In this document: positions 9,001-16,436 of the stretch, one piece after another
How positions within the stretch are numbered: the stretch's first letter is position 1
How the letters are laid out: each line of letters starts with the position of its first letter
Origin: an uncultured Bariatricus sp.
Lineage (GTDB): Bacteria > Bacillota > Clostridia > Lachnospirales > Lachnospiraceae
Reading direction: 5' to 3'
Assembly: GCA_934320645.1 (NCBI GenBank)
Contig: CAKRFP010000027.1
Location: 1 to 34,791, forward strand
Length of the DNA stretch: 34,791 bases
The notes under the pieces: generated by a model
What the model was told of the DNA's origin: nothing
The model's database searches: none
Seen by the model: the letters and a program-made list of their open reading frames with translations, nothing else
Translations under genes and position numbers: made by a program

Positions 9001-10649
9001 ATGACCATCTCATCAGTGATGCTGGTAAGTTCCGTGATACGGAACGGGATCGGTCGTTTCGGATTGACAAAAGTACTGAACTTGTCCGTGATCTTCCCGT
9101 CTTCCACTTTTACTGCGCCGATTTCAATAATCCGGTCTGTCACAGCAGAAAATCCGGTTGTCTCAATATCAAATACTACATAAGTACCTTCCAGATCCTG
9201 TCCTTTTTCATTCTCTGCAATCTTGGTCAGATCGTCTACCAGATAACCTTCCACTCCATAAATGACCTTGAACGGATCATCTTTATCCAGATCCTCGATC
9301 ACATGGTTGGCATCAGTAAAGCCCTGTACCACACCATGGTCAGTAATTGCAATCGCCGGGTGTCCCCAGTCATGTGCCCGTTTAACAAGATCCTTCGCCT
9401 CGGAAACCCCGTCCATGTCGCTCATCTTGGTATGGCAGTGAAGCTCCACTCTCTTTTCCGGATACTTGTCTTTTCTTGTCACACGGAAGTCCGACGTTTT
9501 GCGGATTCCGGTTACGGATCCGATGGTCAGTTCTCCGTCAAATTTATCAATCGTTGTAACACCCTTTATTTTCAGAAATACCCCTTTTTTAATTTCGGCA
9601 AGCAGATCCGGAAGCTGGTCGTTTCGGGTAAACATCTTAACCATGATCGTATCGGTAAAGTCGGTCACGGCAAACATGACGATCGTCTTTTCATTCCGGA
9701 TCTCACGGGTATCGAAACTGATCACCTGCCCGCGGAAGGTGATCTCACCCATCTCCCCGGTAACTGTCTTCAGCTCGATCGGCATATCGTCAAAGTCCCG
9801 CCCATAAATTACATTCGGATCATCTGAACGCTTGAGCGGATAGTCCCGGCGAACAAAGCTGCCTTTTCCACCTTTGAATCCACCGGATTTGCCCGCAAAT
9901 TCCTGCTTTTTCGGAGTATCCACCTTCTTCTGCTCCGATTTTGCCTGCGGATTTTCCGATTCTGACTTTCCTTCTGCACTCTTCGCTCTTTCTGCTTTCT
10001 TCTTTGACACGCCGTCGGTTTCTTTTCCTTTTGCTTCGGTATCCTCCGTGGCATGCTGTGCCTGCAGCTTCTGGTTTCGTTCCCTGATCGCATCTACTTC
10101 CTGCTGAAGCTGCATCTCATTGAACTTCTTGTATTTGCTCTCCCCTACTTCTTCGTAATCAATCTCCACATCCACAGGCACATGAAAACGGTTCTCAAAG
10201 ACATCCTTCAGATAGCTGGTGATCTCGCTGGTCTTTCCTTCGGCAACAATGGTATCTGCCATGGTCAGACACATAGTACGTTCCCCTTCGAAGCGGCACT
10301 TCGCCTTCTGGAACATATTTTTCTCCAGCACACTTTTCTGCTCCAGTTCAAAAAGAATGCTCTCCTTGTAGGCATGCATCAGGTTCTCCGGCGTATACTG
10401 CTCGGAAAGCCGGTATTCCTCGACGATCGTCACCGGAATATTCCCCTGCGAAAACAGCTGTTCCTCAATCTGGTTCTCCACATAACATACCGTTTTCTTC
10501 GGGATCAGATGGGTGCTGTAAATGTAAACCTTGATATGATTTCTGGCTGAAGTGGAGGTGATTTTCGTCACCTCCACCTTTTCAAACAGCATATGGCTGT
10601 CGTTATCCATATTCAATGTTGGAAACACATCAAAAAATAGCTTTGTCAT
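6039..10649 (-). CDS. polC: DNA polymerase III subunit alpha, PolC type
   Basis: Gram-positive replicative DNA polymerase with built-in 3'-5' proofreading, 1536 aa. Domains seen: N-terminal region (1-180), a Lys/Glu-rich low-complexity linker (about 185-260), an OB fold (about 300-390), a PHP domain (VELHCHTKMSDMDG from about 401 and AIAITDHG), interrupted by a DEDD exonuclease (VVFDIETTG at about 492-499, HNASFD at about 574, HHRAVDDA at about 631), a zinc-binding knuckle with paired CxxC-type cysteines (981-1014), and the catalytic palm with PDIDLNFSGDYQ (1038 onward). It starts 3 bp after ispG in the same operon. The ribosome binding site is weak, so translation may depend on coupling to ispG. 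Confidence 0.98.
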   Translation of the reverse strand: MTKLFFDVFPTLNMDNDSHMLFEKVEVTKITSTSARNHIKVYIYSTHLIPKKTVCYVENQIEEQLFSQGNIPVTIVEEYRLSEQYTPENLMHAYKESILFELEQKSVLEKNMFQKAKCRFEGERTMCLTMADTIVAEGKTSEITSYLKDVFENRFHVPVDVEIDYEEVGESKYKKFNEMQLQQEVDAIRERNQKLQAQHATEDTEAKGKETDGVSKKKAERAKSAEGKSESENPQAKSEQKKVDTPKKQEFAGKSGGFKGGKGSFVRRDYPLKRSDDPNVIYGRDFDDMPIELKTVTGEMGEITFRGQVISFDTREIRNEKTIVMFAVTDFTDTIMVKMFTRNDQLPDLLAEIKKGVFLKIKGVTTIDKFDGELTIGSVTGIRKTSDFRVTRKDKYPEKRVELHCHTKMSDMDGVSEAKDLVKRAHDWGHPAIAITDHGVVQGFTDANHVIEDLDKDDPFKVIYGVEGYLVDDLTKIAENEKGQDLEGTYVVFDIETTGFSAVTDRIIEIGAVKVEDGKITDKFSTFVNPKRPIPFRITELTSITDEMVIGSPDIETILPQFIDFIGDAVLVAHNASFDVGFIEQNCKRQKIETDFTYVDTVALARVLLPALNRFKLDTVAKALNISLENHHRAVDDAGCTAEIFVKFVQMLKERDLTTLSKVNEFGDLNPDSIKKLPTYHVIILARNDIGRVNLYQLVSVSHLVYYNRRPRIPKSVLNEHREGLIVGSACEAGELYRALLDGKPDETIAKIVDFYDYLEIQPLGNNAFMIESDKVTSVNSMEDIMDLNRKIVHLGEQFHKPVVGTCDVHFMDPEDEVYRRIIMAGKGFGDADNQAPLYLRTTEEMLDEFAYLGSEKAYEVVIKNTNLIADMIEKISPVRPDKCPPVIENSDQMLRDICYNKAHSMYGDPLPEIVHERLERELNSIISNGFAVMYIIAQKLVWKSNEDGYLVGSRGSVGSSFVATMAGITEVNPLVPHYYCSNCHYSDFDSEEVKKYVGGCGHDMPDKNCPVCGQKLVKDGFDIPFETFLGFKGNKEPDIDLNFSGDYQSKAHKYTEVIFGKGQTFRAGTIAALAEKTAYGYVKNYYEERGDRKRNCEIDRIVAGCTGIRRSTGQHPGGIVVLPHGEDINSFTPIQHPANDMTTDIITTHFDYHSIDHNLLKLDILGHDDPTMIKTLEELINSDAMDNEYDGVNNVFKATDIPLDDPGVMGLFAGTEVLGITPEDIDGCPLGCLGVPEFGTEFVIQMVIDTKPKTLSDLIRISGLSHGTDVWLNNAQTLIEEGKATISTAICTRDDIMTYLINKGVESEESFTIMERVRKGTVAKGKCKEWPQFKKDMLEHDVPEWYIWSCERIKYMFPKAHAAAYVMMAYRIAYCKINYPLAYYAAYFGIRASAFSYELMGQGKEKLLYHMKEYKRKAELNQLSKKDQDTLKDMKNVLEMYARGFDFLPIDIYKSKASKFQIVGDKLLPPFNTIDGMGDKAAEAMEIAAKDGPYLSKDDFRQRTKVSKTLVDLMADMGLLGDLPETNQLSLFDFA

Positions 10650-10652
10650 CTT

Positions 10653-11708
10653 CTATTCGCCCCAATGTTCCAGTTCATTACGAAGTGCATCTAAAAGCTC
10701 ATCCTCTTTTACCTTACGGATGATCTCTCCCTTCTTGATCAGAAGTCCTTCTCCGATTCCCCCTGCGATTCCAAGATCTGCCTCTCTTGCTTCTCCAGGT
10801 CCATTTACCACACATCCCATAACCGCAACTTTGATATCAAGTGGAAATTCAGCAACCATCGTCTCTACCTGGTTGGCAAGTCCGATCAGATCGATCTTGG
10901 TACGTCCACAGGTCGGGCAGGATACGACTTCAATTCCACCTTTTCTGAGTCCCAGTGCTTTCAGGATCTGTTTCGCACTCTTAATTTCTTCCAGAGGATC
11001 CCCTGTCAGTGATACACGGATCGTATCGCCAATTCCCTGATAAAGGATAATTCCAAGTCCTACAGAAGATTTGATGTTGCCTGAAAGCAGCGTCCCGGAC
11101 TCGGTGATTCCTACATGCAACGGATACGGACATTCCTTTGCGATCAACTCATGTGCCTTCACACACATCATAACATCAGATGACTTGATGCTGACCACCA
11201 GATTGTCGTAACCCATGTTCTCGATCATGTGCACCTTATCAAGCGCACTCTCTACGATTCCCTCTGCTGTCACGCCACCGTACTTTTCCAGAAGGTTCTT
11301 CTCCAGAGAACCACTGTTCACACCGACACGGATCGGGATACCGTATTCTTTTGCTTTTTCAACAACCGCACGGACTCTGTCCTCGCTTCCGATATTTCCC
11401 GGATTGATACGGATCTTATCTGCACCGTTTTCAATCGCTGCAATTGCAAGGCGATAATCAAAATGAATATCTGCCACCAGCGGTATATGAATCTGCTTTT
11501 TAATCTCTTTTAAGGCCTGTGCCGCTTCCATGGTCGGAACAGCGCAGCGGATGATCTCACAGCCTGCCTTTTCAAGCGCAAGAATCTGCGCAACCGTAGC
11601 TTCCACATCCTCTGTCTTTGTATTTGTCATGGACTGGATCGCTACCGGATTTCCTCCGCCGATCTTTCTTCCTCCGATATTTATTACTTTTGTATCCTTC
11701 CTTGTCAT
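10653..11708 (-). CDS. ispG: 4-hydroxy-3-methylbut-2-en-1-yl diphosphate synthase (flavodoxin)
   Basis: Iron-sulfur enzyme of the MEP isoprenoid pathway that reductively opens MEcPP to HMBPP. At 351 aa it is the short bacterial form. The N-terminal TIM barrel begins with VINIGGRKIGGGNPVAIQSM. The C-terminal [4Fe-4S] domain carries Cys264, Cys267 (SCPTCGRT), Cys299 and Glu306 (GCVVNGPGE), the expected cluster ligands. AGGAGG precedes the ATG by 10 nt. Its presence implies MEP rather than mevalonate isoprenoid synthesis. It lies between the small membrane protein gene and polC. In many Clostridia ispG is close to polC and to the RIP protease gene; here the protease gene is not next to it. Confidence 0.97.
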   Translation of the reverse strand: MTRKDTKVINIGGRKIGGGNPVAIQSMTNTKTEDVEATVAQILALEKAGCEIIRCAVPTMEAAQALKEIKKQIHIPLVADIHFDYRLAIAAIENGADKIRINPGNIGSEDRVRAVVEKAKEYGIPIRVGVNSGSLEKNLLEKYGGVTAEGIVESALDKVHMIENMGYDNLVVSIKSSDVMMCVKAHELIAKECPYPLHVGITESGTLLSGNIKSSVGLGIILYQGIGDTIRVSLTGDPLEEIKSAKQILKALGLRKGGIEVVSCPTCGRTKIDLIGLANQVETMVAEFPLDIKVAVMGCVVNGPGEAREADLGIAGGIGEGLLIKKGEIIRKVKEDELLDALRNELEHWGE

Positions 11709-11736
11709 CAGCTTTTAACCTCCTGTTCTCACACAA

Positions 11737-11778
11737 AACCCTCTGTCTGCGGACTTTCGTGCCCACAGAGAGAGGGTT
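11737..11778 (-). terminator. Intergenic hairpin between the hypothetical gene and ispG
   Basis: Arms AACCCTCT and AGAGGGTT plus an inner CTGTGG/CCGCAG stem form a strong hairpin, but only TTTTGTGTG follows. It may act as a partial terminator that lowers ispG-polC expression, or as an RNA-stabilising element. Confidence 0.5.
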
Positions 11779-11782
11779 CTCT

Positions 11783-12250
11783 TTATTTGCCTGCTTTTTC
11801 AAAAATCATCTGGTCTCCATAATCCCACTCGGTAAGTGTAAGCTCGGTTCCGTCCACACTGTAATTGAATGTAGTAAGTACAGAATTGATCGCCTGCTCT
11901 ACTTCCGATGCAGTTACATCATCACCAAGTTCTTTCGCTGTCTCATCCAGTTCTTCCTGCTTTACTGTAAATGTAATCTGCTTTGCCTTGATATCCAGTG
12001 TATATCCAAGCTCCACATCCACATCCTTACCATCGATCAGGTTCTTCCAGTCAAGCTCTGCTTCATTATGATCATCTACTTCCAGTATCATATCACTTTC
12101 ATCATGCTTCCACTTTCCTTCCAACGGATTCCCGAAAAATCCCTGGTAAATAAAATATACAGCCACAATGATGATCAAAACCGTTGTAATTCCGGTCACA
12201 TAATTCCACACGCGGCTTCTTTTATCTTCATCATTCTTCGCAATAATCAT
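11783..12250 (-). CDS. Hypothetical single-pass membrane protein
   Basis: I do not recognise a named family. With the start at 12250 (GGAGGG 9 nt before the ATG; an in-frame start 9 codons upstream has no such site) it is 155 aa. A charged N-terminus (KNDEDKRSR) precedes one hydrophobic segment at about 16-38 (VTGITTVLIIIVAVYFIYQG), suggesting an inside-out signal anchor. The remaining roughly 115 residues are acidic and probably extracellular, starting NPLEGKWKHD, which resembles the opening of small lipocalin-like or DUF-type beta domains that report on substrate or cell envelope state. It is the first gene of the transcript leading to ispG and polC. Confidence 0.75.
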   Translation of the reverse strand: MIIAKNDEDKRSRVWNYVTGITTVLIIIVAVYFIYQGFFGNPLEGKWKHDESDMILEVDDHNEAELDWKNLIDGKDVDVELGYTLDIKAKQITFTVKQEELDETAKELGDDVTASEVEQAINSVLTTFNYSVDGTELTLTEWDYGDQMIFEKAGK

Positions 12251-12288
12251 AGAATCAAGCCCTCCACATCGTGTCAATCTTATAATTT

Positions 12289-12317
12289 ATTATACGGGTT
12301 TTGACTGGCACTGTCAA
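12289..12317 (-). promoter_or_regulatory. Full-consensus sigma-A promoter for the hypothetical-ispG-polC operon
   Basis: On the minus strand: TTGACA (12312-12317), exactly 17 bp, TATAAT (12289-12294). Both hexamers match the consensus fully, predicting strong constitutive transcription beginning near 12282, about 32 nt before the ATG. Confidence 0.88.
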
Positions 12318-12337
12318 CGGGAGCATCAGAAACATCC

Positions 12338-12372
12338 AAGAAAAAGCGCCAGCCACAACTGTGACTGACGCC
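12338..12372 (-). terminator. Terminator after xylB
   Basis: Minus-strand hairpin with arms GCGTCAGTCACA and TGTGGCTGGCGC (two G-U pairs, 2-nt loop), followed by TTTTTCTT. It separates xylB from the promoter of the next operon. Confidence 0.85.
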
Positions 12373-12392
12373 AGAAATACACAATCTCCCCT

Positions 12393-13862
12393 CTACTGAA
12401 TGTGAGGAAATACTGGTTTGAGTGCCGGATAAATCTGACGGAACTCCTGATATCTCTTTTCGTATTTTTCAACCAGTTCCGCCTCTGGCTCTACAGTATC
12501 TACAATCTTAACCAGCTTGTCAGCTGCTTCTTCTACGCTTTCGTATTCGCCACATCCAACTGCTGCAAGGATTGCACCGCCAAGTGCCGGTCCTTCTTCA
12601 CTCTCGATGATATCCACCTTCAGATTCATGATATTGGCGATCATCTTTCTCCAAAGCGGACTCTTTGCTCCACCACCGCAGATCTTGGTGCGTTCGATCT
12701 TGATTCCAAGACTTCTTGCAACTTCCAGTGAATCACGGAGTGCAAATACAACGCCTTCCAGTACTGCCTGCATCATATCTGCTCTCGTGGTATCCATAGT
12801 CATGCCGGTAAAGGTGGCTCTTGCATAAGGGTCATTGTGCGGAGATCTTTCTCCCATCAGATATGGCAGATAGAATACATGATTCTCTCCAAGCTTTGTG
12901 ATATCTTTCTGCTCTGCTGCAAAATCATCCGTGTGAAGAATCTCTTCTGCCCACCATTTATTGCAGGATGCGGCACTGAGCATACATCCCATCAGATGAT
13001 AATGACCGTCTGCATGTGCAAAAGAATGCAGGGCATTGTTCTTGTCTACTCCGAAGTTTGCACTGGAAATGAAGATGGTTCCGGATGTTCCAAGGGAAAT
13101 GTTACATCTTCCGTCGCCAACAGTTCCTGTTCCGACAGCTGCAGCTGCATTGTCGCCTGCTCCTGCGATGATCTTTACGTTTTCAGAAAGTCCAAGTTCC
13201 GCTGCTACTTCCGGTTTCAGAGTTCCTACGACTTCGTAGCTTTCATAAAGCTTCGGAAGCTGTTCTTCTGTCACACCGCAGATGTCCATCATTTCTTTGG
13301 ACCAGCATTTGTGTTCTACATCCATCAGAAGCATTCCTGATGCATCCGAATAATCTGAACAGAAGCTTCCTGACAGGCAGTATGCCAGATAATCTTTTGG
13401 AAGCATGATCTTTGTGATCTTTGCAAAATTTTCCGGCTCATTTTTCTTTACCCACAGGATCTTTGGTGCGGTAAATCCGGTAAATGCAATGTTTGCTGTG
13501 TATTTAGAAAGCGTCTCTTTTCCAATCTCGTTATTCAGATAATCGGTCTCTTCTGTGGTACGTCCATCATTCCAAAGAATTGCCGGGCGGATGACCTGGT
13601 CTTCGTTATCCAGGATGACCAGTCCGTGCATCTGTCCACCGAAGCTGATTCCTGCAACCTGGCTCTTATCACACTCAGAAGTCAGTTCTTTGATTCCTTC
13701 TACGGACTGTTTGAACCAGTCTTCCGGGTGCTGTTCTGACCAGCCTGGGTGCGGGAAATATAATGGGTATTCTTTTGAAACGATTTTTTTGATGTCACCT
13801 TTTTCATCCATTAACAGAAGTTTTACTGCGGATGTTCCAAGGTCTACGCCTATATAGAGCAT
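12393..13862 (-). CDS. xylB: Xylulokinase (FGGY family carbohydrate kinase)
   Basis: ATP-dependent ketose kinase of 489 aa. The N-terminal phosphate loop is IGVDLGTSAVKLLL, the XylB-typical substrate motif is GGQMHGLV, an acidic metal/catalytic motif is GAGDNAAAAVG (about 230), and the C-terminal FGGY signature lies around GGGAKSPLW. I chose the ATG at 13862, which has AAGGAGG in front. A longer in-frame extension lies in the upstream intergenic repeat and is not credible. Its neighbour is a fucose/arabinose-type isomerase, so the kinase may act on the ketose that enzyme makes (xylulose, ribulose or fuculose are possible). The gene is separated from the isomerase gene by hairpin element copy 1. 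Confidence 0.93.
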   Translation of the reverse strand: MLYIGVDLGTSAVKLLLMDEKGDIKKIVSKEYPLYFPHPGWSEQHPEDWFKQSVEGIKELTSECDKSQVAGISFGGQMHGLVILDNEDQVIRPAILWNDGRTTEETDYLNNEIGKETLSKYTANIAFTGFTAPKILWVKKNEPENFAKITKIMLPKDYLAYCLSGSFCSDYSDASGMLLMDVEHKCWSKEMMDICGVTEEQLPKLYESYEVVGTLKPEVAAELGLSENVKIIAGAGDNAAAAVGTGTVGDGRCNISLGTSGTIFISSANFGVDKNNALHSFAHADGHYHLMGCMLSAASCNKWWAEEILHTDDFAAEQKDITKLGENHVFYLPYLMGERSPHNDPYARATFTGMTMDTTRADMMQAVLEGVVFALRDSLEVARSLGIKIERTKICGGGAKSPLWRKMIANIMNLKVDIIESEEGPALGGAILAAVGCGEYESVEEAADKLVKIVDTVEPEAELVEKYEKRYQEFRQIYPALKPVFPHIQ

Positions 13863-13916
13863 GATATTCCTCCTTATTAGGGTTTTTGTATCAATATGGC
13901 GGGTTCGAGGGGGTGT

Positions 13917-14077
13917 GACCAGATTATGACAAATGAATATTGCATCTTCCAATCGGCAAACCATTCCGATGAGCCTCTTGGGGCGGAAATTGTGTCAGCA
14001 GAGGCTTCCACAATTTCTGAGTCTCATCTCCATTGCCTCAAATGGAATCTGCACTATTTATTTGTCATAATCTGGTC
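13917..14077 (+). repeat. Covarying hairpin element, copy 1
   Basis: A 161-bp imperfect palindrome between xylB and the isomerase gene. Outer arms begin GACCAGATTATGACAAAT and pair along about 36 bp with a few mismatches. The inner part has an unpaired ACCATTCC, a GATGAG/CTCATC stem, a GAAATTGTG/CACAATTTC stem and an apical loop TCAGCAGAGGCTTC. The unpaired parts match the other three copies in this window and the outer arms do not. The remainder of the 334-bp gap holds only a terminator hairpin and the xylB ribosome binding site. Confidence 0.85.
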
Positions 14078-14142
14078 CTCAAGGTTCTCGACTGGACCAT
14101 TTAAGACAAAAATCTTACTTATAAATTCGTGTTTCTTTGTAC

Positions 14143-14177
14143 TATAAAGGGGCGGGTTCATTCATCCGCCCCTTATA
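14143..14177 (-). terminator. Hairpin terminator candidate after the isomerase gene
   Basis: Arms AAGGGGCGG and CCGCCCCTT with a 10-11 nt loop, about 20 bp beyond the isomerase stop. The strand that would follow has only a short T-rich stretch (TTTATAG), so termination may be partial and let transcription continue to xylB. Confidence 0.6.
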
Positions 14178-14196
14178 TGATTGTGTATAGTTTTAA

Positions 14197-15681
14197 TTAG
14201 CCCCAAGGATTTTCGGTTGGGTAACGTACACCTTTTGGCTGGTTGTAGCCGATTTCGTCTACCGGTACTCCGATGTATTTGAATACTTCGTAGAGTGCTT
14301 TTCCGAAGTGTCCGAATGCTACTGCTCCGTGATGCGGGAAGTTCTTTTCAATCAGTACGTGACGGTAGAATCTGCCCATTTCCGGAATTGCGAAAATTCC
14401 GATTGCTCCGAAGGAACGTGTTGCTACCGGAAGGACTTCTCCCTGCGCGATGTAAGCTCTCAGTACGTTGTCTGATGTACTCTGCAGACGGAAGAATGTG
14501 ATGTCTCCAGGTTTGATATCTCCTTCGAGTGTTCCCTGTGTTACTTCGATCGGAAGAGATCTTGCCATGATCATCTGGTATTTCATTTCGCAGAATGCAA
14601 GTTTGGAAGAAGCTGTATTTCCGCAATGGAATCCCATGAATGTATCTTTCAGTGTGTAATCATATTTGCCTTTGATATCTTCATTGTACAGGTCAGCAGG
14701 TACAGAGTTGTTGATATCAAGGAGTGTTACAGTATCTTCACTTACAACGGTTCCGATGAATTCGCTGAGTGCTCCGTAAATATCTACTTCGCAGGATACC
14801 GGAATGCCCTGTGCTGTCAGACGGCTGTTGACATAGCATGGTACAAATCCGAACTGTGTCTGGAACGCAGGCCAGCATTTTCCGGCGATTGCAACGTATT
14901 TACGGTATCCTCTGTGTTCTTCTACCCAGTCTTTGAGTGTCAGTTCATACTGTGCAAGTTTTGGAAGGATCTCCGGTTTCTTGTTACCAGCTCCGAGTTC
15001 TTCTTCCATCTCTTTTACGAGTGCCGGAATTCTTTCATCTCCGGCATGTTTGTTAAATGCTTCAAACAGGTCGAGTTCTGAGTTCTCTTCGATCTCAACG
15101 CCGATGTTGTAAAGCTGCTGGATCGGTGCATTACATGCAAGGAAGTTCAGCGGTCTTGGTCCGAAGCTGATGATCTTTAAGTTGTTAAGTCCGATGACTG
15201 CTCTTGCGATCGGTTCAAATTCATGGATCATATCAGCACATTCTTCTGCTGTTCCAACCGGATATTCCGGAATATATGCTTTGATGTTACGAAGTTTTAA
15301 GTTGTAGCTTGCGTTCAGCATACCACAATATGCATCGCCACGTCCCTGGATCAGGTTGTTGCCGCTCTCTTCTGCTGCTGCAACGAACATCTTCGGTCCA
15401 TCGAAGTGTTTTGCGAGCAGAGTCTCTGAGATTTCCGGTCCGAAGTTTCCAAGATATACAACCAATGCATTACATCCGGCTTTCTTGATATCTTCCAGGG
15501 CCTGTACCATATGGATCTCACTCTCTACGATACAGATCGGACATTCGTAAATATGTTCTTCTCCGTATTTTTCTTTGTAAGCTTTCATAAGTGCTTCTCT
15601 TCTTGATACAGAAAGGCTTTCCGGGAAGCAGTCACGGCTTACTGCAACAACTCCGATTTTCAGTTCTGGCATGTTATTCAT
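14197..15681 (-). CDS. L-fucose/L-arabinose isomerase family protein
   Basis: Cytoplasmic aldose-ketose isomerase of the metal-dependent FucI/AraA fold, 494 aa, shorter than E. coli FucI (591 aa) and close to AraA length. Visible family features are the N-terminal Rossmann-like start (KIGVVAVSRDCFP), a central FGPRPLNF segment and the C-terminal barrel with CEVDIYGALSEF, TLLDINN and FHCGNTASS, which supply the expected acidic and histidine metal ligands. The start has AGGAGG 8 nt before it. It follows the DUF4867 gene by 34 nt and is followed by xylB after hairpin copy 1. The sugar cannot be fixed from sequence: L-fucose, D-arabinose, L-arabinose and related sugars are possible. A gene symbol is withheld for this reason. 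Confidence 0.85.
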   Translation of the reverse strand: MNNMPELKIGVVAVSRDCFPESLSVSRREALMKAYKEKYGEEHIYECPICIVESEIHMVQALEDIKKAGCNALVVYLGNFGPEISETLLAKHFDGPKMFVAAAEESGNNLIQGRGDAYCGMLNASYNLKLRNIKAYIPEYPVGTAEECADMIHEFEPIARAVIGLNNLKIISFGPRPLNFLACNAPIQQLYNIGVEIEENSELDLFEAFNKHAGDERIPALVKEMEEELGAGNKKPEILPKLAQYELTLKDWVEEHRGYRKYVAIAGKCWPAFQTQFGFVPCYVNSRLTAQGIPVSCEVDIYGALSEFIGTVVSEDTVTLLDINNSVPADLYNEDIKGKYDYTLKDTFMGFHCGNTASSKLAFCEMKYQMIMARSLPIEVTQGTLEGDIKPGDITFFRLQSTSDNVLRAYIAQGEVLPVATRSFGAIGIFAIPEMGRFYRHVLIEKNFPHHGAVAFGHFGKALYEVFKYIGVPVDEIGYNQPKGVRYPTENPWG

Positions 15682-15715
15682 GATCTTTTCCTCCTAAACA
15701 AGGACTTTCGTCCGC

Positions 15716-16336
15716 TTATTTTGCAAGATCGATGTTCTCTCCCTTAAGACCATATACCGCACCTTCAATACCTGCTTCTTTGTGAGCAATGAGCCATTTG
15801 TTTTTTGCTGTCAGAAGCTTGTCATCATAAGATTTTGTATGACAGGTCATCAGATCTGTGTTTGTTCCCTGTGGGAGAACAACGATTGCTTTGAATCCAT
15901 TTCCATCCACTCCACATGGTGCATAGTGAAGGGTTGTTCCATAAATTTCAATTCCTGTTCCTGCCGGAACAAGAAAAGCCTCTACCTTTGATGTCTCATA
16001 GGTAAAATCAGATGCAATATCCTGCTCTGATCCAAGAAGTAAAATGATATCTGTAACTGCAACATTCACTTCTGAACTTCTGTGATATTCCAACGCATTC
16101 AGCTTGCTGTTATGACCATTACAATATCCAATCTGTATTGGAAGTTCTCCAAAAATTCTCATCTTCAGATCAATTGCAGGTTCTGTCTTCTCCAGTTTGT
16201 TATCCGATGGCACATAAATAACCTCCTCTGGAAGTGGTGTTTGCTCCATTACCTTGATCATTTCTGTAAAATCATAGCCATCAACGATACGTCCATAACG
16301 TCTGAATTCTGGATCTGTTACATTTTTAATTTTCAT
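15716..16336 (-). CDS. DUF4867 family protein
   Basis: A 206-aa cytoplasmic protein that resembles the uncharacterised DUF4867 family, often found with sugar isomerase and kinase genes. It has no signal peptide or membrane segment. Several His/Glu residues in strand-like contexts (IGYCNGHNSKLNALEYHRSS, VEAFLVPAGTGIEIYGTTLH) look like a cupin-type beta barrel that could bind a metal and a sugar. It starts after AGAAGGAAG and is the first gene of the sugar cluster. A role in handling the same sugar, for example as an epimerase or mutarotase-like enzyme, is inference only. Confidence 0.75.
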   Translation of the reverse strand: MKIKNVTDPEFRRYGRIVDGYDFTEMIKVMEQTPLPEEVIYVPSDNKLEKTEPAIDLKMRIFGELPIQIGYCNGHNSKLNALEYHRSSEVNVAVTDIILLLGSEQDIASDFTYETSKVEAFLVPAGTGIEIYGTTLHYAPCGVDGNGFKAIVVLPQGTNTDLMTCHTKSYDDKLLTAKNKWLIAHKEAGIEGAVYGLKGENIDLAK

Positions 16337-16361
16337 TGTTTCTTCCTTCTTTCTTTTTATT

Positions 16362-16407
16362 TTAACAGGAGTGTTCAGTACCTGCTACCGAATACTTAGC
16401 CTGTTAA
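16362..16407. promoter_or_regulatory. Inverted repeat upstream of the sugar operon
   Basis: TTAACAGG (16362-16369) and CCTGTTAA (16400-16407) are perfect inverted copies 38 bp apart, centre to centre, in front of the DUF4867 gene. A TTGACA lies just outside (16425-16430, minus strand) but no good -10 is 17 bp away. A binding site for the neighbouring AraC activator is possible. Confidence 0.35.
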
Positions 16408-16436
16408 CTGCACTTTCTTGTCTTTGTCAACTTTTT

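Noticed and set aside
13863..13964. N-terminal extension of xylulokinase
   Set aside because: It runs into the intergenic hairpin element; the family start MLYIGVDLGT has an ideal AAGGAGG before it.
13950..14030. Hammerhead ribozyme in the element core (GATGAG, GAAA, GTC in order)
   Set aside because: The invariant CUGAUGA is CCGATGA here and CCGATAA in copy 4, and the segments pair as a single long hairpin rather than a three-way junction.
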